From Bacillota bacterium (GTDB lineage: Bacteria; Bacillota; Clostridia; Peptostreptococcales; Anaerovoracaceae): a stretch of DNA of 7,016 nucleotides. A program made the position numbers and the translations under genes. The DNA lies in assembly GCA_017619905.1 (NCBI GenBank), contig JAFZRK010000081.1, forward strand, positions 1 to 7,016, read 5' to 3'. Each line of letters opens with the position of its first letter. Within the stretch, counting starts at the first letter, position 1. This document shows, in pieces, positions 1 to 5,043 of the stretch. The notes under the pieces were generated by a model that made no database searches, was not told the DNA's origin, and was given only the letters and a program-made list of their open reading frames with translations.

Positions 1-28
1 ACCGGTTCGACCCCGGTTCTCGGCACCA
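1..28 (+). tRNA. 3' end of a tRNA (T arm, acceptor strand, CCA); identity unresolved
   Basis: The window opens inside a tRNA. Bases 1-5 (ACCGG) and 13-17 (CCGGT) form a perfect T stem around a seven-base loop starting TTC. They are followed by a seven-base acceptor strand TCTCGGC (18-24), discriminator A25 and an encoded CCA (26-28). The 5' partner would begin GCCGAGA, which is compatible with a bacterial tRNA-Leu or some tRNA-Thr, but the anticodon lies outside the window. Only 13 bases separate it from the next tRNA, so the two are probably processed from one transcript. Confidence 0.85.
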
Positions 29-41
29 AACTTAATATCAT

Positions 42-117
<76 letters not shown>

Positions 118-161
118 CAGAAACGGAAAACGAAGCCTTGCGCTTCGTTTTTCTGTTTCTG
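118..161 (+). terminator. Intrinsic terminator of the tRNA cluster
   Basis: A perfect 10-bp stem, AAAACGAAGC (127-136) with GCTTCGTTTT (142-151), closes a five-base loop and runs into a T-rich tail. An outer 7-bp stem, CAGAAAC (118-124) with GTTTCTG (155-161), extends it past a small internal loop. It begins directly after the tRNA-fMet CCA, so it ends the tRNA transcript. The stem is nearly symmetrical, and its minus-strand copy also has a T-rich 3' side, so it may also stop transcripts coming from the right. Confidence 0.85.
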
Positions 162-255
162 AGACAGCCGAGAATATGTGAAGCAGATCACCTCCGGGTC
201 ATGAGACCGGCGAGCGTGGCTCGTTGGGAATGGGAGCCGAGCGCCGCCTGTCTCA
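160..255. repeat. 8-bp inverted repeat enclosing a 96-base structured element
   Basis: TGAGACAG at 160-167 is the exact inverse complement of CTGTCTCA at 248-255. The enclosed sequence has further possible stems: GTGA/TCAC (178-181 with 187-190), CCGG/CCGG (195-198 with 208-211), GGCTC/GAGCC around 218-238, and CGGCG/CGCCG near 209-247. Some of these exclude one another. As RNA from either strand, the outer repeat would make an acceptor-like closing stem around a multi-arm fold. As DNA it could be the ends of a very small mobile element, but no target duplication is evident. The inverted repeat is certain; its role is not known. Confidence 0.5.
176..222 (-). pseudogene. Diverged, inverted copy of tRNA-Met/fMet (D arm to T loop)
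   Basis: Read on the minus strand, bases 215-190 match bases 63-88 of the tRNA-fMet on the other strand at 23 of 26 positions. The match covers the 3' D-stem strand, the whole anticodon arm with loop CTCATGA, and the variable region ending GGAGGT. The flanks are also tRNA-like: a 5' D-stem strand GAGC (222-219) facing GCTC (215-212) across a three-base loop, and a T-loop-like TTCACAT (182-176) at nearly the right distance. What should be the T stem and acceptor do not pair in the normal way. It is therefore a decayed or repurposed tRNA rather than a working one. The gene conversion or duplication history is unknown. The mismatches are at anticodon-stem and loop positions equivalent to 27, 31 and 37. 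Confidence 0.6.
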
Positions 256-292
256 ACTGAAGAACAGGACCTTTCTCATTTGAAAAACTCAT
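188..292 (-). CDS. Possible 34-residue small ORF with strong ribosome site
   Basis: An ATG at 292 (minus strand) is preceded within five bases by a purine run, AGGAGGAGGA, a near-ideal Shine-Dalgarno sequence. The frame stays open for 34 codons and stops with TGA at 190-188. The product starts MSFSNEKGPV and ends GLMTRR. It is basic, has no membrane segment or recognisable domain, and its second half is encoded by the tRNA-like sequence. That overlap argues against a conserved protein. The ribosome site argues that something is or was translated here, perhaps a leader peptide or the start of a gene truncated by the element. I do not recognise it. Confidence 0.25.
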   Translation of the reverse strand: MSFSNEKGPVLQLRQAALGSHSQRATLAGLMTRR

Positions 293-336
293 TCCTCCTC
301 CTGCACGAAATGAACACAAGCATTTTTCCCAAGGCA

Positions 337-379
337 GTACCCCACACTCACCTGATGACGGTAAGATGGGGGTACTTTT
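337..379 (+). terminator. GTACCCC hairpin, possible intrinsic terminator or leader hairpin
   Basis: GTACCCC (337-343) pairs with GGGGTAC (369-375), and an imperfect inner stem continues to a seven-base loop (353-359). Four T residues follow at 376-379, so on the + strand it has the form of an intrinsic terminator. No + strand gene precedes it after the tRNA terminator, so the role is unclear. Read on the minus strand, it would sit in the leader about 45 bases before the strong ribosome site of the possible small ORF. Confidence 0.4.
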
Positions 380-642
380 GCGCTCATTTTTTCATTTTTA
401 GCCTGTTTTATATTGCGATCATAATGTGAAAAGACGATATTTAGCCGAAGCCGCTGCATTTAGTCAGCCTTGCAGTGTCTTTAATCCGCTTTTTTCTGTT
501 TCTGTATCGTAATAATACCCCAGAATGCTTTCAAGCCGGGATACTTGGGGTACGATCACCGAATGCAAACACATTACAAACACGAAAATGGGATCAAACA
601 GCTTAAACGATGCCTTGCCTCTCATCCAAAACCGGAGATAAG
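380..642. other. Intergenic region with no confident gene
   Basis: No ORF here has both a ribosome site and recognisable content. Visible details: T-rich stretches at 386-399; a TATAAA-like -10 on the minus strand at 412-407 with a poor -35 (GTCTTT) 17 bases away, which could serve the possible small ORF; a CTGCA/TGCAG hairpin near 453-475; and a second imperfect palindrome, TACCCC (516-521) with GGGGTA (547-552). Short + strand frames starting at 525 (38 codons) and 563 (44 codons) lack ribosome sites. It may be the decayed remains of a gene. Confidence 0.4.
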
Positions 643-670
643 AAAGAAGAGGCCGTCAGGCCTCTTCTTT
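643..670 (-). terminator. Terminator overlapping the end of the nucleotidyltransferase gene
   Basis: A perfect 12-bp stem, AAAGAAGAGGCC (643-654) with GGCCTCTTCTTT (659-670), closes a four-base loop. On the minus strand it ends in a T-rich run, so it terminates the gene to its right. The stop codon TGA (658-656) lies inside the loop, and the last four sense codons (Lys-Glu-Glu-Ala) form the 5' arm of the stem. Confidence 0.85.
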
Positions 671-1441
671 GTCTTCCGTTTCGACATATCGTTTTAACCG
701 CTTTATGACATACTCTGCATATCGTTTGGCAAGGACGTCATCATAGACGATCTCCGCGCTTTCGGAATACTCACGCATGGCGTCTGCGATCAACGGACGG
801 TACTCGGCGGGCAGGTGTTCGAGCGCCCATTCGCCGCCCTCCTTTTTGGAGAGAACAAGCCCCTCTTCATTATAAGCCAGCACTCTGGCAAGATTCAAGG
901 TCAGATACATGGGGTATTCCGTTATTTCCTCTGCGGCACCTTCAACATCATACCAGATGGAATCCATATAATCGGCAGCCGGGACCTCCGCAAACACCTC
1001 ATCGATCGGCGCGCCGTAAAGACATTTGCCCCTTTTATTGATGATCGTAAAGTGAGCCGCGAGGTCTTTATCCGTGCCGTTCATTTCGCGGACATATTCT
1101 TCGGGATCTTCCTCGTACCATTCCAGATGCCCTGCCGAAAAATGAAGCTCATAGGGCGTGGGATAAACAAAGGGTCTGCAGACATCACGGAGAACGATGC
1201 TCATTTCGATGCCCTTCTCAGGTCCCAGTTCATTGAATTCGACCACCATGTCCAAGTATGCTCTTTTTACAGGATCGGAGAGAGGCCGATCTACTACGAT
1301 TATCAAGTCTATATCGCTCTTTTGAGGATTGAAGCACCCCATGACCGAAGAACCGTGTAGGTATATTCCGACCAGATCATCCCGAAGGATCTCCTTTGAC
1401 CGTTCTACAAAACCGTTGATCAATGTGTTTATTTGAAGCAT
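656..1441 (-). CDS. AadA-like aminoglycoside nucleotidyltransferase (ANT(3'')/ANT(9)-type)
   Basis: The 261-residue product resembles AadA along its length (usual size about 260). These enzymes transfer AMP from ATP to a hydroxyl of streptomycin or spectinomycin in the cytoplasm. The N-terminal nucleotidyltransferase fold has GS at 30-31 and the SDIDL motif, with metal-binding Asp43 and Asp45. Glu79, in the strand reading IEMSIVL, matches the AadA catalytic glutamate. The C-terminal helical domain (from about residue 150) has the AadA-like stretch WALEHLPAEYRPLI near 206-220. The ATG has an AAGGAAGG ribosome site eight bases upstream. It starts 33 bases after the C39-like gene and is probably co-transcribed with it. 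A terminator overlaps its last codons. No integron or transposon features flank it, so it looks like a resident chromosomal homologue. Drug specificity, or whether it confers resistance at all, cannot be told from sequence. Confidence 0.82.
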   Translation of the reverse strand: MLQINTLINGFVERSKEILRDDLVGIYLHGSSVMGCFNPQKSDIDLIIVVDRPLSDPVKRAYLDMVVEFNELGPEKGIEMSIVLRDVCRPFVYPTPYELHFSAGHLEWYEEDPEEYVREMNGTDKDLAAHFTIINKRGKCLYGAPIDEVFAEVPAADYMDSIWYDVEGAAEEITEYPMYLTLNLARVLAYNEEGLVLSKKEGGEWALEHLPAEYRPLIADAMREYSESAEIVYDDVLAKRYAEYVIKRLKRYVETEDKEEA

Positions 1442-1474
1442 TTTCCTGACCTTCCTTTTGATCTCTTTTTTGTT

Positions 1475-2110
1475 TCATGCTTTTGTCTTAAGATAAGTTA
1501 TCGATATCCCCAGGATCCCTCTGAACATCAGATACCGGTCCTCCTTCGTATACCCGTCCCGGATCTTGAAGAACAATACTTTCCTGCCGTTGTCTCCGGC
1601 GGCGTATTCCTCGAATCCGTAGGCCGTAACGGTGTGGTCCGTGTACTGCCCGGAGAAAGCAATGTTCAGCAGCACCGGTCTTCCGGCAAGTATCTCGCTT
1701 ACGGCTCGCCGCTTTACGAGAAGGCTGCTTCGGGCGCTGTACCCGCTGGACGCGGCGCCGAGGCATCGTCTTACGAACGGGGCCTCCCGGCCGATCTTGG
1801 TGTAGTAATCTCTGGTTCCGTCCCGCATCTTCGAAAAGCCGTCCGCGGCGATCTTTTTGCAAAGGGCAAGCGCCGGCCCGAAAGAACGGCCGTCTTCCCC
1901 GGCGGGCGCACTTCCGCCGTGCGCCGAGAAGGCGACCAGACACGCTGCGGCGTTTACCGCGCAGCCGTTAAGATCCCTTATCAGGTAGGCCGGGACCTTG
2001 TCTTCGTCTATGCAGGCGGAACGCAGCAGCTTTATCTGCTGCCCCGGCGCGGACTGCTTAAGATAAACGGCGGGGTCGCATATTCTTATGGAGCCGTTCT
2101 TTCCGAACAC
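1475..2110 (-). CDS. C39-like papain-fold protein, putative cysteine peptidase
   Basis: The 211-residue product has the outline of C39-type papain-fold domains: a cysteine at the start of a hydrophobic helix (NGCAVNAAACLVAF, Cys50), a late histidine in DHTVTAYGFEEY (His159), and an acidic residue in the following FFKIRDGY strand (Asp185). A hydrophobic strand, PVLLNIAFSG (145-154), precedes the His motif, as in this fold. No signal peptide or membrane segment is seen, so it is probably cytoplasmic and not the peptidase domain of a bacteriocin exporter. The start is a GTG with GGAGGT ten bases upstream. Upstream lies a terminator that separates it from the previous gene, so it needs read-through or an undetected promoter. 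Downstream, the nucleotidyltransferase follows after 33 bases. Substrate and activity are unknown; it could be a non-peptidase relative. Confidence 0.55.
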   Translation of the reverse strand: MFGKNGSIRICDPAVYLKQSAPGQQIKLLRSACIDEDKVPAYLIRDLNGCAVNAAACLVAFSAHGGSAPAGEDGRSFGPALALCKKIAADGFSKMRDGTRDYYTKIGREAPFVRRCLGAASSGYSARSSLLVKRRAVSEILAGRPVLLNIAFSGQYTDHTVTAYGFEEYAAGDNGRKVLFFKIRDGYTKEDRYLMFRGILGISITYLKTKA

Positions 2111-2129
2111 GTTAAGATCAACCTCCGGT

Positions 2130-2151
2130 AAAACGGACCGCGTACGGTCCG
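2130..2151 (-). terminator. Intrinsic terminator between two minus-strand genes
   Basis: CGGACCG (2134-2140) and CGGTCCG (2145-2151) form a perfect 7-bp GC-rich stem with a four-base loop. On the minus strand it is followed by TTTT (2133-2130). It starts eight bases after the stop codon of the 177-residue gene, and its T run ends just before the ribosome site of the C39-like gene. It can end transcription or partly reduce read-through into the next two genes. Confidence 0.75.
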
Positions 2152-2158
2152 GATGATG

Positions 2159-2692
2159 CTATTCCTGAATCTTCACCACGCGGTAAGCCGGGCGGTAGAG
2201 CAGGCGGTACAGCTCGCTGTGATGCACTGCGGGGCATCCGGCGGCTTTGTACTTTTCAAGGAAGTCCGTCAGCTCCCCGTAAGCAAAGGCAAAGGGCAGG
2301 TCCCAATAGCTCTTTTTCAACTGCTCGAGCTTTTCGGAGAAGCGCCCGGTGTCTCCCGCGGCGCAGTTCGCGGAACGGATGAACCAGTCCGCAAGCTCCT
2401 CAAGCGAAAGGGCGTCGGTATCCAGCGCCGCGAGGTTTATGCGGGCAAAGCCGCTGCCGATGTCTTCGGTCTGCTGGATTCCCGGGACGCTCAGATCTCC
2501 GGATTCCGTTTGCAGACCCTCGTACTCTTCTTTTAGCCATTTCAGGCACGTGTCCCTGTCCGTCACCATGTGGCCCGGACCGAACTCGCTCTGATACAGC
2601 AGCTTGACAACGTCCTGCGGCTGCATCAGCGGATACCTTTTAAGATGTTCGGACAGTATCTGCAGCATTGCTTCCATATCTCCGTTGACCAT
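2159..2692 (-). CDS. Conserved protein of unknown function
   Basis: A 177-residue soluble, mostly helical protein. It has a recognisable conserved look with well-kept motifs: a segment reading LLYQSEFGPGHMV (residues 31-43) and a C-terminal PAVHHSELYRLLYRPAYRVV (154-173). The GH and HH residues could bind a metal or be catalytic, but I know of no defined function for this family and give none. No signal peptide or membrane segment is present. The start is uncertain. The ATG at 2692 has no good ribosome site and lies only about a dozen bases from the predicted transcription start. ATGs at 2677 (spacing very short) and 2668 lie behind a GGAG and may be the real start. It has its own promoter and a terminator right after its TAG. 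Confidence 0.75.
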   Translation of the reverse strand: MVNGDMEAMLQILSEHLKRYPLMQPQDVVKLLYQSEFGPGHMVTDRDTCLKWLKEEYEGLQTESGDLSVPGIQQTEDIGSGFARINLAALDTDALSLEELADWFIRSANCAAGDTGRFSEKLEQLKKSYWDLPFAFAYGELTDFLEKYKAAGCPAVHHSELYRLLYRPAYRVVKIQE

Positions 2693-2711
2693 CTTTGCGT
2701 TTACAGTTCGT

Positions 2712-2720
2712 ATTATACCA
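2712..2720 (-). promoter_or_regulatory. Extended -10 promoter for the 177-residue gene
   Basis: On the minus strand, TATAAT (2717-2712) is preceded by TGG (2720-2718), giving the extended -10 form TGnTATAAT. No good TTGACA-like -35 is found 16-18 bases upstream. That is usual for extended -10 promoters and would also suit an activator-dependent promoter. The expected transcription start is near 2704, leaving a very short leader. Confidence 0.65.
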
Positions 2721-2726
2721 TAATGC

Positions 2727-2753
2727 GCGCCGGAACTGCGCCGGATATTCCGG
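2727..2753. repeat. Paired GCGCCGGA direct repeats plus an inverted half, possible operator
   Basis: GCGCCGGA occurs at 2727-2734 and again at 2738-2745, spaced 11 bases, about one helical turn. CCGGA (2741-2745) is also inverted as TCCGG at 2749-2753. The array covers where the -35 of the minus-strand promoter would lie, so a regulator could bind here. No regulator gene is in the window. Confidence 0.4.
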
Positions 2754-2817
2754 TCCCGGCCCTCAGCGGAAGCCCCGCGCCTCTATATAACAAAAAATAT
2801 ATAATGCTTTTTTCGTA

Positions 2818-2846
2818 TTGTTTTATAATTCAAATATTATTATAAT
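2818..2846 (+). promoter_or_regulatory. Promoter of the alcohol dehydrogenase gene
   Basis: TTGTTT (2818-2823) and a perfect TATAAT (2841-2846) are separated by exactly 17 bases in AT-rich DNA. The expected start near 2853 gives a leader of about 40 bases ending in the ribosome site AAGGAGGT (2877-2884). Other A/T-rich hexamers nearby could also be used. Confidence 0.7.
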
Positions 2847-2893
2847 AAATTGATTGATAAATATTTCTCAAGTAAAAAGGAGGTCAACACATC

Positions 2894-3847
2894 ATGAGAG
2901 GATGGGAATTCACAGGTACTCATCAGCCGCTTAAGATCGTAGAAAAGCCGGATCCGAAGGCAAAGCCGGGCTACGTCGTTCTGAAGACGCTCGCCGGCGG
3001 ACTCTGCCATTCCGACGTTTCCGCTCTGGATATAGAGTCCTGGATGCCGCAGTTCAACGTACCCGTCATCATGGGTCACGAGGTCTGCGGAAGGATAGTT
3101 GAGATAGGCGAAGGCGTAGAGGGCTTCGAGATCGGCGATGTCGTCGCTGTATGCCCGCTCTATGCAAAGGACGGCACCACCCCCGGATACACCAGAGACG
3201 GCGGATACGGCACCATGACCACTGCTCCCGTAGAGCAGCTCGTTAAGGTCCCGGCAGATCTTCCTCCGTACAAAGCGGCGGCAGCTACCGACGCAGGCGC
3301 AACTTCCTATCACGCTGTCTGCAACGTAGGCGGAGCCAAGGCAGGCACCAAGGTCGGCATCATCGGCGTAGGCGGACTCGGACAGTTCGCGGTAAGCATC
3401 GCCGTAGCCAAGGGCTGCGAAGTATACGTAGCCACCAGAAAGCCCTCTGCCCAGCAGCTGGCTCTCAGCTTGGGCGCCAAGGAAGTAAAGGCGAACATAC
3501 TGGAGTTCGCGGACTATAATCTGGACGTCATTGTCGACTTCGCCGGCGGCGGAAAGACCACGGACGACGCGCTCAAGGCAGTAAAGCCCCACGGCAAGGT
3601 AGTTCTCGTAGGCATGGCGACGGATACCGCCACCATCTACACCTACTCCATGATCTTCAAGGAACTCACCTTCGAGGGATCCATGGGAAGCACCACCGAC
3701 GACCTTAAGGACTGCATCGACCTGCTCGCAAGCGGCAAGCTGAACCCGGAGATCCACCTCTGCAAGTTCGAAGACATCGCGGACGGCATCGATCAGCTCC
3801 GCGAGGGCAAGGTAAGCGGCCGTCTCGTATGCGTATATGAAGACTAA
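2894..3847 (+). CDS. Zinc-type alcohol dehydrogenase family (MDR) oxidoreductase
   Basis: The 317-residue product is a medium-chain dehydrogenase/reductase, which reversibly oxidises an alcohol or reduces a carbonyl with NAD(P). The N-terminal GroES-like domain holds the catalytic zinc motifs GLCHSDV (Cys38, His39) and GHEVCG (His62, Glu63), with Asp133 near the usual third ligand. The Rossmann domain has GVGGLG at 158-163. Strand two ends VATRK with no acidic residue where NAD-dependent enzymes usually have Asp, so NADP(H) is likely. The four-cysteine structural-zinc lobe is absent: residues 87-107 read through with a single Cys, explaining a length about 30 below the usual 340-350. The ATG has AAGGAGGT nine bases upstream. 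It is transcribed alone, between its own promoter and terminator. The substrate is unknown. Confidence 0.9.
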   Translation: MRGWEFTGTHQPLKIVEKPDPKAKPGYVVLKTLAGGLCHSDVSALDIESWMPQFNVPVIMGHEVCGRIVEIGEGVEGFEIGDVVAVCPLYAKDGTTPGYTRDGGYGTMTTAPVEQLVKVPADLPPYKAAAATDAGATSYHAVCNVGGAKAGTKVGIIGVGGLGQFAVSIAVAKGCEVYVATRKPSAQQLALSLGAKEVKANILEFADYNLDVIVDFAGGGKTTDDALKAVKPHGKVVLVGMATDTATIYTYSMIFKELTFEGSMGSTTDDLKDCIDLLASGKLNPEIHLCKFEDIADGIDQLREGKVSGRLVCVYED

Positions 3848-3890
3848 GGGTCTTTTATAAGCAGACGGCAAAAAGAATTAATGAAATGGC

Positions 3891-3928
3891 GGAGGCCTCA
3901 TCGTATAATATCGGTGAGGCCTTCGTTT
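3891..3928 (+). terminator. Terminator after the alcohol dehydrogenase gene
   Basis: A 13-bp stem, GGAGGCCTCATCG (3891-3903) with CGGTGAGGCCTTC (3912-3924), is fully paired if two G-U pairs are allowed. The loop is TATAATAT and a short GTTT tail follows. It lies 43 bases after the TAA. The loop contains a perfect -10 hexamer, about 58 bases before the next start codon. Confidence 0.75.
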
Positions 3929-3966
3929 AATGAATTAAGCGGACAGGAACGGCCCGGCAGGTAACG

Positions 3967-4929
3967 ATGAACGCAGCAGAGACCACAAAACTTATAGATA
4001 CCAGACTCGTGTACGGATTCCCGGACGCCGGAAAGACCTCGTACATTCAGGACTGTGTAATGAACGACCGCTTTTACAAACGCGGATACACCCTTGTACT
4101 CTGTTTTGAGGAGGGGGAGGCGGCATACGATGAGGCGGCTCTGGAGGAGAAGAATACCGCGGTCGTGTATTACGGCGGAGGAGACGTAAAGGAGTTCTGC
4201 GAGGGCTGCATCGAAGCGTTCCGTCCGGACCGCATCTACGTGGAGATGAATTCCGGGATGCCGGAGCTGAGAGAGCAGCTGCCGGAATGCATGAAGGTGA
4301 CTTTCGCTGCAGCTCTCATAGACTGGGACACGTTCCAGGCCTGCTACGCCGCGTCCCTGCAGGAATTGAGGCAGATGGTCGCGGAGTCTAACCAGGTGAC
4401 GTTCCGCGGCTGTCCGTCGCGCAGGGTGCTGGAACCGTACAGCCAGGCCTTCCGGGTGATGAATCCCAACGCGTCGTACCTTAGGCAGGATCCTATGGGC
4501 TACCACGAAAAAGCTTTCGATCTGTTCGTGCCTTTCTCCCTGGATGCTGACGAGATCTCTGTCGGCGAAAAGGAATTCCTTCCGCTTTGGCTGGATTCTT
4601 TCGACCATCCGGAGCACTACGACGGAAAGATGCTGCGTTTTACCGATCCGCTCGAGGTGCGCAGAGACGGAACGGACGGGCTCCTTGCCTGCGGCAGGGT
4701 GGTAATGGCCTGCTGCATGGCGGATCTTCAGTTCATGTCCTTTGAACTGCTTGTTAACGCAGGCCGTACGGCCGGAACAGCAGCGCCGGCAGAGGGCTGG
4801 TACACCATGGACGCGCAGGCGGAAGTCGTGACCGGAAGCTACGGCCGGAGAAAACTCAGACTGATTCCCAAGGCGATTCATCACGCTCAGGCGCCGGAAA
4901 CGCTGATTCTGGACAGCCGGAGGCAGTGA
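3967..4929 (+). CDS. CobW/COG0523-like P-loop protein with C-terminal CC-x2-D domain
   Basis: The 320-residue product starts with a G3E-type P-loop domain. The Walker A is GFPDAGKTS (17-25), a strand reading YTLVLCFEEGE (41-51) follows, and VEMN (92-95) sits where Walker B is expected. COG0523 proteins are metal-linked GTPases that load or traffic zinc, cobalt or iron-type centres. The CxCC metal motif of classical members is absent, and the expected guanine-binding NKxD/NR segment reads VTFRGCP, so nucleotide preference is doubtful. The C-terminal part, from DHPEHYDGKMLRF (213-225) to GRVVMACCMADLQFMSF (243-259), resembles the domain of TIGR03943-type proteins that accompany COG0523 GTPases and DUF318 permeases in Bacillota. 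Cys249, Cys250 and Asp253 are possible metal ligands. The ribosome site is a modest GCAGGT four bases before the ATG. No permease gene is in the window. It is bracketed by terminators and so is probably a single-gene unit. Confidence 0.7.
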   Translation: MNAAETTKLIDTRLVYGFPDAGKTSYIQDCVMNDRFYKRGYTLVLCFEEGEAAYDEAALEEKNTAVVYYGGGDVKEFCEGCIEAFRPDRIYVEMNSGMPELREQLPECMKVTFAAALIDWDTFQACYAASLQELRQMVAESNQVTFRGCPSRRVLEPYSQAFRVMNPNASYLRQDPMGYHEKAFDLFVPFSLDADEISVGEKEFLPLWLDSFDHPEHYDGKMLRFTDPLEVRRDGTDGLLACGRVVMACCMADLQFMSFELLVNAGRTAGTAAPAEGWYTMDAQAEVVTGSYGRRKLRLIPKAIHHAQAPETLILDSRRQ

Positions 4930-4961
4930 ACCGGCATGAATAGCATATAGGATACGATGCC

Positions 4962-4998
4962 CGGGGCAGGCGGCAGTCGTCTTTATGCCCCGTTTTTT
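4962..4998 (+). terminator. Terminator after the COG0523-like gene
   Basis: CGGGGCA (4962-4968) pairs perfectly with TGCCCCG (4986-4992), closing a 17-base loop, and is followed by six T residues (4993-4998). It lies 32 bases after the TGA. Confidence 0.85.
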
Positions 4999-5003
4999 AT
5001 TGA

Positions 5004-5033
5004 TGTAAACTCACAAGTTCATAACGGTTTACA
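5004..5033. repeat. TGTAAAC inverted repeat, possible operator upstream of the CoA-transferase
   Basis: TGTAAAC (5004-5010) and GTTTACA (5027-5033) form a perfect 7-bp inverted repeat. Their centres are 23 bases apart, about two helical turns. It lies just after the previous terminator and 37-66 bases before the -10 of the CoA-transferase promoter, a position suited to an activator site or distal operator. The regulator is unknown. Confidence 0.35.
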
Positions 5034-5043
5034 ATTCTAATAA

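Noticed and set aside
186..195. GATCACCTCC, identical to the 3' end of 16S rRNA
   Set aside because: Most of it follows from the tRNA-like GGAGGT on the other strand; no other rRNA sequence surrounds it.
161..254. A known riboswitch class
   Set aside because: Compared by eye with TPP, THF, glycine, ZTP, fluoride, FMN and SAM consensus features; none is present and no regulated gene follows.
525..641. 38-codon + strand frame starting MLSSRDTWG, and an overlapping 44-codon frame from 563
   Set aside because: No ribosome site for either, no family recognised, and the second runs through the terminator into the opposite gene. Could be gene debris at most.
2840..3871. 343-codon minus-strand open frame opposite the alcohol dehydrogenase
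   Set aside because: Antisense shadow of a real gene with clear MDR motifs; it starts in the terminator side and has no family features.
3898..4884. 328-codon minus-strand open frame opposite the COG0523-like gene
   Set aside because: Antisense shadow, Arg/His rich, no domain; the + strand frame has a Walker A motif.
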